A stretch of 64,000 nucleotides of DNA from Nipponacmea schrenckii (Eukaryota; Mollusca; Gastropoda; Lottiidae). The translations under genes and the position numbers were made by a program. Position 1 is the stretch's first letter. Every line of letters starts with the position of its first letter. The DNA lies in assembly GCA_030562195.1 (NCBI GenBank), contig CM060199.1:14342338-14406337 (forward strand), read 5' to 3'. Shown here one piece after another: positions 23,130-36,059 of the stretch. The notes below the pieces were generated by a model. It was given only the letters and a program-made list of their open reading frames with translations. It ran no database searches and was not told the DNA's origin.

Positions 23130-26100
23130 TTACATAACACTGCAAGTTTTGCTCGACATTTTTCCAGGATCCATGTGTCCATAAATTATTCGAGCCCCTG
23201 TGGTGGGCACGTTGGTTTTGGTGATCGGGAATTTTGTGTAAGCATCGGTTGGTTCTTTCATTGGTTCCTTTTCTCCAACTAGGAAATATGTGGACATTTT
23301 CCCTTTCCCCTTGATATGCATCTCTTCTCTTCTCTTAATAAGGAACTCGTGTCTTTTCAGATCACTACAATTATAATTAATAAGTAATGATGTAGCTATT
23401 ATGAGTGTTTCATAATAAACTCAACACAAATAAAAACTTCAGGCTCATTATGTTTTCCAATAGTGTTTAGAAACTTTTCTTGTTCTATGATACCACTTCA
23501 ATTGATCAAGGTAGTTGAGGAGAGCTAAGAAAAATCAACCTTTTTTTTGTCAAACATTTAGCAAGAAAGTGGCATTGGCATGCTGAATACGAGAACATCC
23601 GCCACTGATGTGGCCCAGGTCTGACCACAGGATAACGCCAGACATCTTACAGCCAATATATTTTAACAACGAATTTCCTCAGGGACGCTGGCATCAGTGT
23701 CATGGGGTGGCCCTTAAGATCTCCCAACCTCAACCCTGGGATTTGCTAGGCAGGTGGCTCCGTCAAGTAAGGAACAAGCAGAAGCTTGATGCCATGTTAT
23801 TACAAATATTGCGGCGCATTCCCACAGTTTTAGATTATGGACATTGTCGTCTGTCGTCGCATTTACTGTCCAAGAGATAAAGGCAAAGTAGACGGAAGGG
23901 TTAGCCTGCGATTTTGACTACCGTAGTCTAATGAATGTCAAGGTATCATATCTTCTTTAGTTTGAGGGCTCAAAATTAAGTTACAAGATCACTTAAACCA
24001 GAATTATTATTCGTATAAATTTACCAATTAGTGCTGATGGCATTGCGCCACTTCTTTCGTTAATGACAACTATCATATTTCGGAGGCGAACTTTTTTTGT
24101 TAAATACATGTACATCTCATGGCACAAACCATAGCTAGTATTTAAGATTATAATGAATGATATATGAGTATGGACATACTGAAAAAGCCCGTTTATATAA
24201 TTTGGATGTTAATAAACTTACTGATATGTTGTTGGGCTTATATGTATTCTACCAGGGATACCATGACTTTCCATTCTTGATGCCGTATTTACCGTATCAC
24301 CAAATAAACAATACCTCGGCATCTTTACTCCAACTACACCAGCAACAACTGGACCAGTGTGCACACCTACTCGAATCTACATTCAAATATATAGTAAAAT
24401 AGGCAAGTGTTCACTGATTAAAATAACACCAATTTATAAATTTCCTACTCACGATCGTTTATATATTAATAAAGTGTTATTAATCTGGATTGAAATATTG
24501 TTACTTAATAAAAAATATAAAAATAAAAAATTCAAGAGGACATTTTGTTTAGAAAATTTACGGAATTCATTTACTGCTAATTCTGATAGTATGGTGCTGT
24601 ATGTGGTTCAAATTTCAAATCCGATTGTATACATTTTTAAAATCACGTGGTCATTTCTAAGGCAGAAAGTGACTTATCTCAGAAGTATTTTTATGTATAA
24701 TATTTCAAATCTTATACACGTTAGAACGTTATGTATACCGTAGACTTTGAGGAACACTGAACGCGCATTATAACCTTTGGAACTTCACCGCTGAGGTCTT
24801 AAATTGAAAATAGTAAATAAAATAGGAGGTATTATACATACAAATACAATTTAACAATATAAGTCACTTCTACCTTAGCAATGACCTCGCGATTTTAAGA
24901 CTTTATACAATCTGTTATGGAACCAGATACAATTGTTCTATACATATATTCTGATGGAAGAATCAACAGGTTAAAGACAATAAAAAGGTCTGTTGAGATA
25001 AATACAAGAAACGACGTTACCTGAATCGGTTTCCCTGTCTTTGGTGATTTTACTTGCGCTGCGTCCTGAATCATATCCAAAGCGAATCTGGCTACAGGAG
25101 ATGCATGGTTTTTAGTTGGTTCTGGTACACCACAAACTACCATATAAGCATCCCCAATGGTCTCCACCTAGGATTTGAACACAAATGTATACAGCAGACT
25201 TTTCCTACCAAGGCTTTATGAGTACGTGTATTTCAAGCAACTGTAAACCGTTCAAGATTTAATTTTGATACAATGGATATGTCATAAATTCTACTGATAG
25301 AGTCACCGAGACCTCTACAACCTAACAACCGACGAATGGGTTGTAGGCTACCTAACTCAAGGGTCAACAGTAGTCTCCCTCTGTTCCAGCCGCTAATAGA
25401 TATATATACAGAACTAGGTCATAAGTATAAGTGGTGGGGAATTCTAAAAACGGAAGGTTTTGAATGTTTCCTATGAAAAAAAAGAAGCGGATCACACATG
25501 TGCTTTTGGCAGGATATTCTTAGATGTGATCGTTGACAAAACATACAAGGTATAATATCATGACCCTCTTAGAAGCATGTATCTCCTCCACACATTTCAC
25601 AATAATAACGCCTACTACCTATGGGATCACCACTGTCCCCACTTATTTCCGAAATATACATGGTACATTTCGAAGAACAGTCTCTCACAAGCTCATCGAT
25701 CAGACCTCTCTGTTGGTTACGCAAAGTTGATGATATATTTGCTATTCTCCCCAAAGATGCCGAACCTACCACTCTACTAGATCACCTTAACTCCCACCAT
25801 CCCAGAATCCAGTTCACTGCAGAAGAAGAAATAAACTACCAGCTACCCTTTCTAGATATCCTCATTTAGAAAACCACCTCAGTATACAGAAAACCGATCC
25901 ACACAGATCAGTATATCAACTTTAAATCAAACCACCCCAACCTCACTAAGAAGAACACCATCAAGGCCCTTGTAACCAGAGCCAAATCCCTGAGCAGCGA
26001 TCGTGAAAGTTACCAATCCGAAATAGACCACCTAACCAACGTACTCAATAGATATAACCATTACCCTCGTAAACTTATAGCAGTACCCATAAAAGAAGTT

Positions 26101-29100
26101 AACACTACCAGAAAAACTACCAAACCTGACCAACCACCCATTACCCTTACTATTCCATTTGTAGGGCCCGCCAGCTACCAAATCAGTAGAACCATCAGAA
26201 AACTCATCAATATTACGACCAGATTCACTACAACAGCCAACCTTAAATCGTTTCTTAAAGCCAATGGTAGAACCAACCACACAACCCCAAATAAGGACTT
26301 GCAAAAGGACATTGTATACCAAATCAAGTGTAATTGTGGAGCTACCTACATCGGAGAAAGCAGACAACCATTAAAAATGAGAATTAGACAACATAAGACC
26401 TCTTGCAATATGACCAATGGGAAGTCAGCCCTCAGCCAGCATCTGATAGAAAATCCGAACCACGCTATACAATGGAACGAGTCTGAGGCCCTGGTAACTA
26501 ATCTTCCTGATGAAACAACCCGAAAATACCACGAAAGCATCCTCATAAGAAAACTGCAACCCACCCTCAATAGGGACCAAGGACACCATCTACCAAGGAT
26601 ATGAGACACCGTTCTTCTTTGATCTCTTGATCCATCATTATCTTGTCTACCCATTCATTGGCTTCCTGTAACTTATTTGTCTAATCCCTTATTATTCTAA
26701 CTGCCTTATTACTTAAATGGCTTCCTTAGTGTACTTGTTTCTTGTTGTTTATACTCAGTATATTCCTGATGACGGTGTGAGAACCACATTGAAACGTTGA
26801 AAGTAATAAATATTATAGAAGTGTCTATCCATAACAATTGTTTTTATTCATCTACACTTGTGCTTCTAAAATGCCATCGAAAGATTATTAAGGTATACTA
26901 TTGTTCGTATTGGATGAAAAGATATTACCTTATACACACCATGTTGATTGGTTAGGTTATCAAATCGTTCGTATAGGTTATTTAACATGTTGACAATATC
27001 TAGAGGACTACATGCAGCAGAAATTGTGGTAAATGTGACGATATCACTGAATAAAATGGTAACTTGGTCAAATTTTTCTGAGGAAAAAAAGCGTAAAAAG
27101 GTGGATAGCTTACATACTTGCGCATTATATTCGCAGTTATACAGTACTGGTGTTACCTGACTTTCCGATGCCTATTGGACCAGTAACAGTTGCTGGATTT
27201 CAATGCGAATTGTCACCGGCTTACAGAGATACAACTGATGTCAACTTTCATTGATCTGAGCCATCATGATGACTTTACAGTGGTAAGAATTCCTCTACAC
27301 TATGCTATATCTAACATGGAAAAATTTGTTGGACCTACAGAATATGAAGACCAATCTACATATCTGGAATCATGCCTACCTGCTTCTACTTGCTGTCCAT
27401 TTTTCAACTGATTTGCCACTTTTTGAGGCAACATTTGATACAATAACATGTCGGTTTTCTTCTTCTCACTTTCTAAAGCTTTGGAAGTTTTCTTTAATTC
27501 TGTTGTGGTTTCGTCCAATTTTTTACTTAAATAAAAACATTAGTCGGAAACTATCTTAAAAGTATTTATTTTGTTGAATTCATGAAGGACATTTTTGTAT
27601 TGATCAAATAGTGCTGTTTTCAAATTTAACGAAAACCTATACAAAAAAAGTAAAATGACTTACGCTATGTCGATTTCGGCTATTCGTTGCTGGTTTAATA
27701 AAACTAGTTCTCTGGTGACGTCATAAAGTGGGATATCTGATAAATACACATTCATTTCCAATAATTCATTGAGACTGGTGATTCGAGGTGAACCGATAAA
27801 TATCATGTGCTGTGAATCCTCTAACCATATCATCTGTCCTAAAGAAAATATCAGTCATTTAAGGTTCAATATCATTACAAGAACCCTAGTAATATAGAAT
27901 CGCTAAAAAAATAAAAAAAATAAAAACTGAAATCCAAAATAGCACAATTGATATTAGCAATACAAGGTAGCAGCTAATGAACATTTTAGTCATAAATGAA
28001 GAATTATTTCATAATGAAAAGTGGTATCAGGTGTCATGAAGAAGCTAATCCTTTCTGGCAATACACCTACTGCTCAATATTACAATAACCTAGACTTATC
28101 GTATTCATTTAGTTTGCATGTTGCTATAATGTCAAAATGCATAAAAGGTTAGGAGTAAGGCATTGCATTCAACGTGGAACATTGACAATATATATGTATA
28201 AAGCCTTGAATATTCTATTGCAACACGACTTATGTAGGTATCTGTCAGCAAACTCTATGAATTAAACCCATTTGAACGATTATTTAAGGGATACTGCAAC
28301 TTAGCATGAACATAAAATTTAAGTCATCAAAAAATGGTCAATATGAGAATATATATTCATCAGTGAACTTACCTGGTGTCATAAAGTAACACAATCCCTT
28401 CAAATCCGGAAAACTCACAAATCCAAGTCATTTTTGAAAAAAAACTGCTTAATCAATTTATTAAGCGTTTTTCAATAATTAAATGCATCTTTATGGATAA
28501 TTACTTAGTTTTTTGAATATTTTTTTTATGTTATTTATTGCAGCAGGTATATTTAGTGATGAATAGAGCTCTTATTGGCCAAGTTAAAAAATTAAAATTT
28601 GTATGTTCATTCTAAGACCTATTATCCCTTTAAAGCTCTTTTACGTATTTGGACGTAAGATAGATTTAGTCGCACATGTAGTCAGTAATTGAAGTCGAAT
28701 ATCCGAAAATAGCTTTCAGAAGCGTTTATTGATAATTATAATAACAATAGCATTTGTTATGTAACCCCCACTAGAGAATGCATAAAAATTTATATTTGAT
28801 GTATTGTTTCAGTGATTTAATAAGGTTTCATTTGTTTTGAGAAACAATTAAACTATTTATTAGATGTACCAATTTCAATATTATATTGTTTAAATCTTCA
28901 TATGAAAATAATTAGAATGTCAAGAAATCAATTTCTACTGACAGCAAAACAAATATATCTGTCTAGAAATTCAATTGATTACCAAAGATAATTATCAATA
29001 ATAAATCTATCAATATTTCAAAGGCACACTCTGTACATTATTTTGTGAAAACTATATACCAAAATCCAGGAAAAGTATCCCTTTAAAAGGTTGTTATGCT

Positions 29101-32100
29101 TTTTGGTGGGTATATATTGTAACTGAAGGTGTCATCTAATAATTTCGAGCTAGACAAACGCCACAAATAGGTCAAACTGATTAGGATAAGTTTATCAAGT
29201 ATGTACATGGATCACACGTGTTTTTCAATTCGCGGATATCAAGACTGAAAATGACTTGTCGGAGATGTCGGAGAAACAAAGACACCGATGTAAATTTTCA
29301 GGTATATTTTACGAAGCTTTTGATTATAAAAATTATTGAAAACTGCCTCTTTAATTAAAAATATAATGGATTGTAATATTTTTTCTTAGCATTATAGAAT
29401 GGAAATGGAACAAAAGTAAGATTTGATACATTCGCTGTACGTTATCTACACTAAAATACAGGGCGTTGAAATTTAATTCTGAACAGTGGTGGGAAATACA
29501 GAAAATTTAAGCAAACATTGAGACAATCAATCCCTTCAAATCTTACTTATGTCCCATTTATAAAATACCTTTAAGAGTCATGTTCTTCTCATTTTTCTCT
29601 TTTGTATTTAAAACCGAGATGAAAAAAACCGAGTTAATAAATTTCCTTATATTTAGAATAGACAAACTCATGTTTGGGTGGATTATCTGGAACGCCTGCT
29701 TCATTTTGAGTTCCGGTTGACTTAAAACAGACGAAAGAGCTTTGATTTTAAAACCGCACTGCTTTACATTCAATTCATCATCAAAGATAATGTGATATGG
29801 AAAAGCTGAACAGAATTGTTCCGAGCTAAGTTGAAAGTTTGTTGGTGCTGAGCTTTTGAAAGGACACATTTTAATTGGATCCACAAGACTAGCCGTTTCA
29901 TTTTCGGCACCAATTGGCGACAATCTTTCGTTGGCAATGTCTTCGTGTGTTTTACACCCATCTTCAAGCTTTACCTGTTGGCAGAAACAAAAAGTGACAA
30001 CCATCAAAGATACTGTGACTGTGTACATGCACATTTATGTCACGTAAGGCCATGTAAGTATTTATTCTTTGACCACAAATAACGTGTTCAAATAATAACT
30101 ATTAAGTCTGTTTTCAACTTATAACTTGTTTATCCGGGTTTCAACCAAAAACCATGCTTTTGTCGTTTTACCCTTTACTGTTAACGTTACAGGAAATTTA
30201 AACTACCTGGAATACTGTATGTTCTTGTTTTTTACCACCAATTTCTTCTGTAGATTGTTCTAATACCGTTATCTCTGCAGTCTGTTTAAATATATCTCTG
30301 CCTACAGCTTGTACTAAGCCTAAAAAGACAAATAGCACCAAGAAGCATGAAGTAGGACAAATATGCTTGGTGAAAGGTGTTCATTCAAACTATTAGTCTG
30401 GGAAAGCAATGGGAATTGAATACCTGAAACATCATGCCGATGTAAATTAATACAAAACAATATACAGTCTGTACGAGAGGAACCGCTTTAGGTCTGCCTT
30501 TCTGTATCGCCAAAAGGGACAACCGGATTGATCCTGAATCGAACGTGAAACTTCAAGGTTAGCGAAAATAAAAAGGAAACCTAAAGGTTGAAACTATAAG
30601 CAGACAAACTCATCGATTAGATAACTAATCAATCTAGTTTATTATGGCCATTCTGACATATTGATATCGATGTTTTCAGGGGAAATAAAACATAAGAGAA
30701 ATAATCATCGATCTGGGAAGCAATTACTTACATTACATATTCATTCTCTTTATTGGTCAATTTAGGATGCTTAAATTCTTTTGGTATACAGAATAGCCGA
30801 AGGTTTAGTTTTTGTCGAGAGTAATCTAGTTACCGTTCAAGGGGCGACTGCAGAGCTTAAGCTTAGAGGGATGAGGTAGAAACAATTGAAAACAACGGAA
30901 TTAGATACTGCATTTTTTTTTTCAATTTTTGAAAAAATTGCAAGAATAGCCAAAATTGTATTTAAGGTTTTTGTGTGTGTAGCACACTGTTGATATTTCT
31001 ACCAAGCAATGGGCACAGGTACAGAATATTCTATAATAGGTGCCTATGAGTTCCCGAATGGTCCCCCATGAACAATATGATTTTGTTTCATCTCCTTAAT
31101 AAACGTTTAATGAATTCATGCATATCAATCGACAGGCAAAATTTAGAATGTCGTTTTTCTCTAATTTCGACATTTTGCCAAGGGTAAACTACTTAAATAG
31201 GAAACTACTTCTTCCCGAATCGAATTTATAATTTACATACCAATGACGATGGGATATAAACCGGGCCGAACAGTATAATAATGCAATAGCAACTCCTTAT
31301 TAGCACCAGTTTCACATCTTAAAAAGATAAAATTTGTTTTTAATTTCTCATTATTATTGGGGACTTAATGTATACGCGTAAAGAAATATTTCAATTTACT
31401 TAATCTTCAGTATTCTCCAAACATTCAATTAAAATATACTAATAGACATACTTTCGTAACTAATTAGATGGCAAAGTAATTTTTCTAGGGAATGATAATA
31501 GACAATGTTATAGATGCGATTTATTTGCTTTCATTAAAAGGATTGGAAAAGGGTTTTCTAAAATTAGTACAGAGATCAATTTTGTTACTTCTATTTGTAT
31601 CATGTCAATTTTCGGTCAAATGTCTGTGGCTCTTGTAATAATAATTCTCCACCGAATATGACGCAAGTATTGCAAAAGCTTCGGACCCCGCCTCCGAGAG
31701 AAACGTCTTATTTTTAGCCTCCCCTCGCCCCCAGTCATTTTCGACAAACGCCCCTGCCTCTCAAATTCGAGATAGTCTAGACAAAGTAAATAAATTATGT
31801 TTGATCTGGTATCATAATGGAATTAAGCCTACCTGAAGGAAGGTGGTGTTATATTCTTATAACTTAATGCCAGTAGAGAATGAAGTGAATCCAGATTCTG
31901 AATAAAGTTCCAAATGTCACTTCCCAAAGTTCGTAACATTTTATCATAGCCGTGTCTTAAACAATAGGTTAAAAAATAATCACCAAATACTTCTAAAACT
32001 GTTGTTAGGGGTAAGTCTATAAATAGATAAAATACACATTTCTTAAGATTTTAAATTCGTGAATTTGAATTAAATTTACTTAAAAAATGAAATGGTTAAA

Positions 32101-35100
32101 AAAAGATTTTTTAGGTCATGAGAACCCCGCCCTCATAATTATCAGAACTTGACAGTCAAATCACCAAAGGTAAATTTTTCTTCTACAACACCACGATACA
32201 AAAGTGTTGTTGTAGAGACTGGGTTTTGATAGAACTGATTAAAGAAACTTACCTAGACATTTGGCAACAGCACCGACAAGTTGAAATGTGTCATCATCTG
32301 TATACTGGTTAAATACCAGGAAATGATCATCTTCATTCAGCCCCGACTCAGCCCTATCCAGTAAAAAAATACTCGATACTTAAAAGCTGTTTATAAAACG
32401 AATGTTAAATATCATGGATTAGTAGGGGCACAAGCAACATTTTTAATTTGGAGGCAGGTTCTCTGGTGTTGAAAAGGGGCGGAGAAAATGTTTCAAATAA
32501 TGTTGTCGATTTACAAGATCAGTTGTTGGCCTTTTTGGTGATATTTTAATTGGTTAGATATATATCACAACTAATAAATAGCAGAAAGAAACCACCACCA
32601 CCACCTCCACCACCACCGGTAGTTCCATCAAGGTTCAGGAGCATTTTAAGAGCATTGTAAGAAAGACCCTGGCAAGGACATTTGGCATGTGTGGGGGGTG
32701 TTACCGATCAACAGAAGGCGAAGAAAAGATTGATTGGCCAAAACCACGATAGCAGGCTATCAATATTGGCTGGTATTTCTAAAGGACCACTGGTAGCATT
32801 TCGATACCGGGATATTGCCCTGGGTACTATCAGATTATTGCTATTAAGCCACTATTATCTAGACTGGTTTATCCTAGATTATTGATACTAGGCCACAGAT
32901 AGAACTATGCTAATCTCACTGGGCCACTGGTTATGCAGAAGATTATACATAAAATACACAATTCAAATAATTACATAAACAATAAATCAATATAAACATA
33001 ATACTAGTATATCACAGAAAATATTGACAGTATTGGAGATAGTTTTTAAATATTTAATAATTTTCGGTATGAAATTTGTGATCTCTCATTGTCTGAGGAG
33101 ATCAATCGAAATTACAGAAAATTTTTAATATTTAGATGATCAACTTACAAAATAGTCTCCCATGTTTCTTGACCAAATTTAACTGTAACCAATTCTCTGA
33201 CCACACAGTGTATTTGACCATACTGAGATAAATAATAAATAAGATATGATACACACGTCGTTGTAAGTCAATCAGATATGTGTTTATTAAAGGGATAATA
33301 GGTCCTAGAATGAACATAAACTTTGAAAATGTTAAAATTGGTCAGTAAGAGCTCTATTCATCAGTAAATATACCTGCTACTATAAATAACATAAAAATAA
33401 ATAAATATCCAAAAAACTAAGTAATTACGGAATGAAGTGCGTGTTATATCGGACTGTGAACAAAGTAGATCGAAAGAGACTGTGTGTGCTTCAAGGGGAT
33501 TAAGCAGGTGTTATAACGAACTTTTAACACAATTCTGTAAGGTTTGTAAGGAATTGTTGAATTAAAGGTATTGTAAGAGGTTTTCTAGATAACATCAATT
33601 TTCACTCCTTGATATGTGATTTACGCATTTTCTCAATCAGTATCGTCATCAATCTCTAAGTTTAGACCCATTGGAAATTGTAATGGGGCAATTGATTCTA
33701 CCAGTAGGCCAGGATATACCTACACATTTTAGAAAATCTCTTAAAACGATTCCTTTAAGTAGGTGTATATTTCTGAGTAAAGTGTTTTGTTTTGCAGAAA
33801 CTCTGGTTATCGATGTTTACAATAATAGTTTGTAATGATTATAGACCGGCAAATGAGAAATGAGTTTCCGTTGAAGTCTCAGAGCTATACCTATGACCTT
33901 TAACTATTATTTTAAGCTCGGCAGTTACAGTATTTCACTTTCCCCCCGAAAACAATGAATTAAAAATTTACTTATAGTAAAAAGCTTAATCGATATGATT
34001 AATCATTCATTTAATATCGAATCAAGCAGATAGTTCTATTTGTGAATACATGTTGAATACTTGACAGCTCACCTGAACTAGTACTGGGTATTGTTATTCA
34101 TGCCACGATGCAATACGTATCGCGATACAAGGTTAATAGATCAAAAGTTGCACTTTTTCTGAAAGATTTCAATATTCGGTAATTTTAAAACTTATATTTT
34201 GAGGTTACAGAATTTTATTACTGGTAATTAAGCTTGTTTTCTGAGGTATTTCACTTATAAACTCTTAACTAAATAATAATAATTATGCCTGTCTGTCTAC
34301 TAACTTAAATGCCAAATAAGTTATTTAAACACAATAGATTACAGAGAAGTCTGCGAAAAGAATTTATGATGAGATAAGCTTGCATTCACCAACTAGTAAA
34401 TAAAATATTACTCTCTTTTTATTGAATCCCCTGTATTGGCAAGTAGCGATACACGACCCGCGATACGATACGCGAATCGTGGAATGTTGTATCGCGATAC
34501 ATAAATTCAGCGACATATTGTGTCAGCACTAACCTGCATGAACGAGTGAAGAATTTATGGTAACAGATGTAGATTGAAGGGTAGAAGGTTTAGAATGGTG
34601 GGTAGATGATGTAAAAAGTAAAATAAAGAATAAAAGCAAAGCATAGTGTCTAATTAAATCATGTATAATTGTTTATGTAAATAAAGGTAGAATACAAGGC
34701 AAAGGATGTAGAAATATAAGGTAGAGGGTGTAGAATGTTCGGTAGAGGATAAGGAATGTAAAGTAAATGATGTAAGAAAAATAGTGTATAGAATGTATTA
34801 TATAGGATTTCAAATACACGGTTAAGGATGTATGTAGGGTCAATGGTGTAGCAGCAGCAGAATGTACGATTAAGGACGTAGAATGCAAGATAAGTATGTA
34901 GAATGTATAGTAAAGGATGCATAATGCTATGTAACTGATATAGAATACAAGGTAAAGGATGTATACGTAGGGTAAAGGGTGTAGAATGTAGTTAGATAGA
35001 AAGTTTGGTAAAGGTGTAGAATATAGTAAAGGATGTAGAATATAGTAAAGGATGTAGAAAGTAAGGTGAAAGGTTTAGAATGTATGGTAAATGATGTAGA

Positions 35101-36059
35101 GTGTAATATATAGGTTGTAGAATGTAAAGTACAGTAGAACTTGTATTCAAAGGAATATTCAAAAACGGTCGCTGAAAAAAGGTGGTTTCATATGAGATCT
35201 GCAATACTATTTTGTTTTGACATTTTAGAAATGATAGGATCTTACTTATTACTTATTCGTGTGTTGTTAGGTTTTTACCACTTTTACATGCTGTCTCCGA
35301 TCTACTGAACCGACGGGATACCAAATTCTGTCGATTTTTTTCCCACTGATGAGGAATGTAATATAAAGAATGTACCTGTAGGGTAAAGGGTGTAGAATGT
35401 AGTTAGATAGAAAGTACGGTTAAGGATGTAGAATGTATGGTAAAGGATGTAGAATGTATTGTAGAGGAATGTAGAAAGCATGGTAATAGTTGTGGTAGTA
35501 TGGTGAATGATGTAGAAAGTAAGATAAATATGAATAATACATGGTAAAGGATGTAGAATGTAAAGTAAAGGATGTAGAATATAAAGTAAAGGATGTAGAA
35601 TGTAAGATAAATATGAATAATGCATGGTAAAGAATGTAGAATGTAAAGTAAAGGATGTAGAATGTATATTAAAGGATGTAGAATGTAAGATAAATACGAA
35701 TTTTACATGGTAATGGATGTAGAATTTAAAGTAAAGGATGTAGAAAGTAAGATGAATATGAATAATGCATGGTAAAGGACGTAGCATGTAAAGTAAAGGA
35801 TGTAGATGGTAAAGTAAAGGATTTAAATTGTAAAGTAAAGGATGTAGAATGTAAAGTAAAGGATGTAGAATGTAAGATAAAGAATTGAAAAATAATATTA
35901 TATTATAGCGGCGCGTACGACTTGACTTACTTATGCGCGATAATCCAGAAATTTCAAAGAGTAAATAACTTTGGAAATATGTTGTAACCTGTGATTGTCA
36001 TTAAAACAACAATTCTTCACAAATAAAAGATTAAAGAGCTGAAATGGTTTACTTACCAT
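23130..36059 (-). CDS. GUCY1B2: Soluble guanylate cyclase beta subunit, beta2-like
   Basis: NO-responsive haem guanylyl cyclase subunit (GTP to cGMP). Thirteen coding exons in transcript order: 36057-36059 (ATG only), 33149-33222, 32253-32353, 31833-31998, 31241-31317, 30207-30319, 29569-29974, 27664-27838, 27380-27525, 26929-27077, 25021-25167, 24222-24376, 23130-23364. All phases fit, giving 648 aa. H-NOX domain (MYGQIHCVV start, [11 protein letters not shown], haem-ligand His99 in NLDSLH); the YxSxR motif reads Y128-x-T130-x-R132. The HNOBA/PAS-like region is in exon 7 and next ([27 protein letters not shown]), then a coiled coil. Cyclase domain: metal Asp432 (LFSDIVTF) and Asp476 ([11 protein letters not shown]), Glu472 and Cys542 for guanine, Asn549/Arg553 (NTASRMES). 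It ends KTCSVM, a CaaX prenylation box, as known for vertebrate beta2. Both metal aspartates are present, unlike beta1. The symbol rests on the CaaX box and overall similarity; another atypical sGC is possible. Confidence 0.9.
23560..23880 (+). pseudogene. Tc1/mariner transposase relic in a cyclase intron
   Basis: One frame reads [13 protein letters not shown], matching the WPARSPDLNPIE region of Tc1 transposases. Upstream and downstream frames are shifted and carry stops. Only the C-terminal third is recognisable and no inverted termini are seen. Confidence 0.55.
25560..26870 (+). mobile_element. Penelope-like retroelement fragment (RT + GIY-YIG endonuclease)
   Basis: Lies in the cyclase intron between 25167 and 26929, antisense to the gene. 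A frame from 25621 reads [18 protein letters not shown], then VDDIF and QLPFLDIL: the catalytic end of a Penelope-type reverse transcriptase, with K in place of the usual R/Y before VDD. A single TAG at 25867 interrupts it. The same frame stays open to 26604 and ends in a GIY-YIG-type nuclease domain ([17 protein letters not shown]). Upstream, [12 protein letters not shown] is in another frame, so a small deletion or frameshift removed part of the RT. The N-terminal half is missing. The 3' region carries a hammerhead-like motif (26766-26795) and AATAAA-type sequence. The copy is defective. Confidence 0.85.
26766..26795 (+). ncRNA. Hammerhead-ribozyme-like motif at the Penelope 3' end
   Basis: CTGATGA (26766-26772) and GAAAC (26791-26795) flank a stem CGGTGTG/CACATTG of 7 bp with two G-U pairs and loop AGAAC. 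Penelope-like elements are known to carry hammerhead motifs in their terminal regions. Here the closing C-G pair uses the G expected to be free in GAAA, so the core is imperfect and may be degenerate. Confidence 0.4.
28283..28634. mobile_element. Foldback MITE with TTTAAGGGATA termini (cyclase intron)
   Basis: The left arm (TTTAAGGGATACTGC, then CATGAACATAAAATTTAA, then ATTCATCAGTGAA) is repeated inverted on the right (TGTATGTTCATTC, TATCCCTTTAAA). Arms are about 110 bp around a short AT-rich centre. No open frame. Other copies are listed separately. Confidence 0.7.
32592..32622. repeat. ACC trinucleotide microsatellite
   Basis: Short run of ACC/CCACCT triplets in a cyclase intron. Confidence 0.7.
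33291..33428. mobile_element. Half copy of the TTAAAGGGATA MITE
   Basis: Reverse-orientation match to the right arm of 28283-28634 (TTAAAGGGATAATAGGTCC, GAATGAACATAAA, AGAGCTCTATTCATCAGT). It lies just upstream of exon 2 of the cyclase, within its first intron. Confidence 0.65.
33541..33760. mobile_element. Small MITE in cyclase intron 1
   Basis: Inverted ends: left GTAAGGAATTG... with GTAAGAGGTTTTCTAGA, right TTTTAGAAAATCTC... with GATTCCTTTAAG. Related to the element at 48471-48732. Confidence 0.5.
34083..34531. mobile_element. Probable hAT-like non-autonomous element
   Basis: The left part contains CACGATGCAATACGTATCGC followed by GATACAA. The right part contains GAATCGTGGAATGTTG and TATCGCGATACATAAATTCA, inverted relative to the left. 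Interior is AT-rich and non-coding. Family assignment rests only on the look of the ends. Confidence 0.4.
34537..35885. repeat. Minisatellite in intron 1 of the guanylate cyclase
   Basis: Irregular tandem units of about 22 bp on the consensus GTAAAGGATGTAGAATGTAA, with higher-order groups including AAGATAAATATGAATAATGC. A non-repetitive gap spans about 35110-35340. Minus-strand open frames here (rich in H, L, T, Y, S) are a by-product of the repeat. Confidence 0.85.

Noticed and set aside
24157..24743. Plus-strand frames of 81 and 128 codons
   Set aside because: Antisense to a real cyclase exon (24222-24376) and AT-rich intron.
33132..33317. Minus-strand frame with a local ATG ([11 protein letters not shown]...) as cyclase start
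   Set aside because: It is out of frame with the conserved [12 protein letters not shown] reading. The exon uses the other frame after a splice acceptor.
34659..35787. Minus-strand open frames rich in H, L, T, Y and S
   Set aside because: Translation of the GTAAAGGATGTAGAATG minisatellite; no domain and intronic position.
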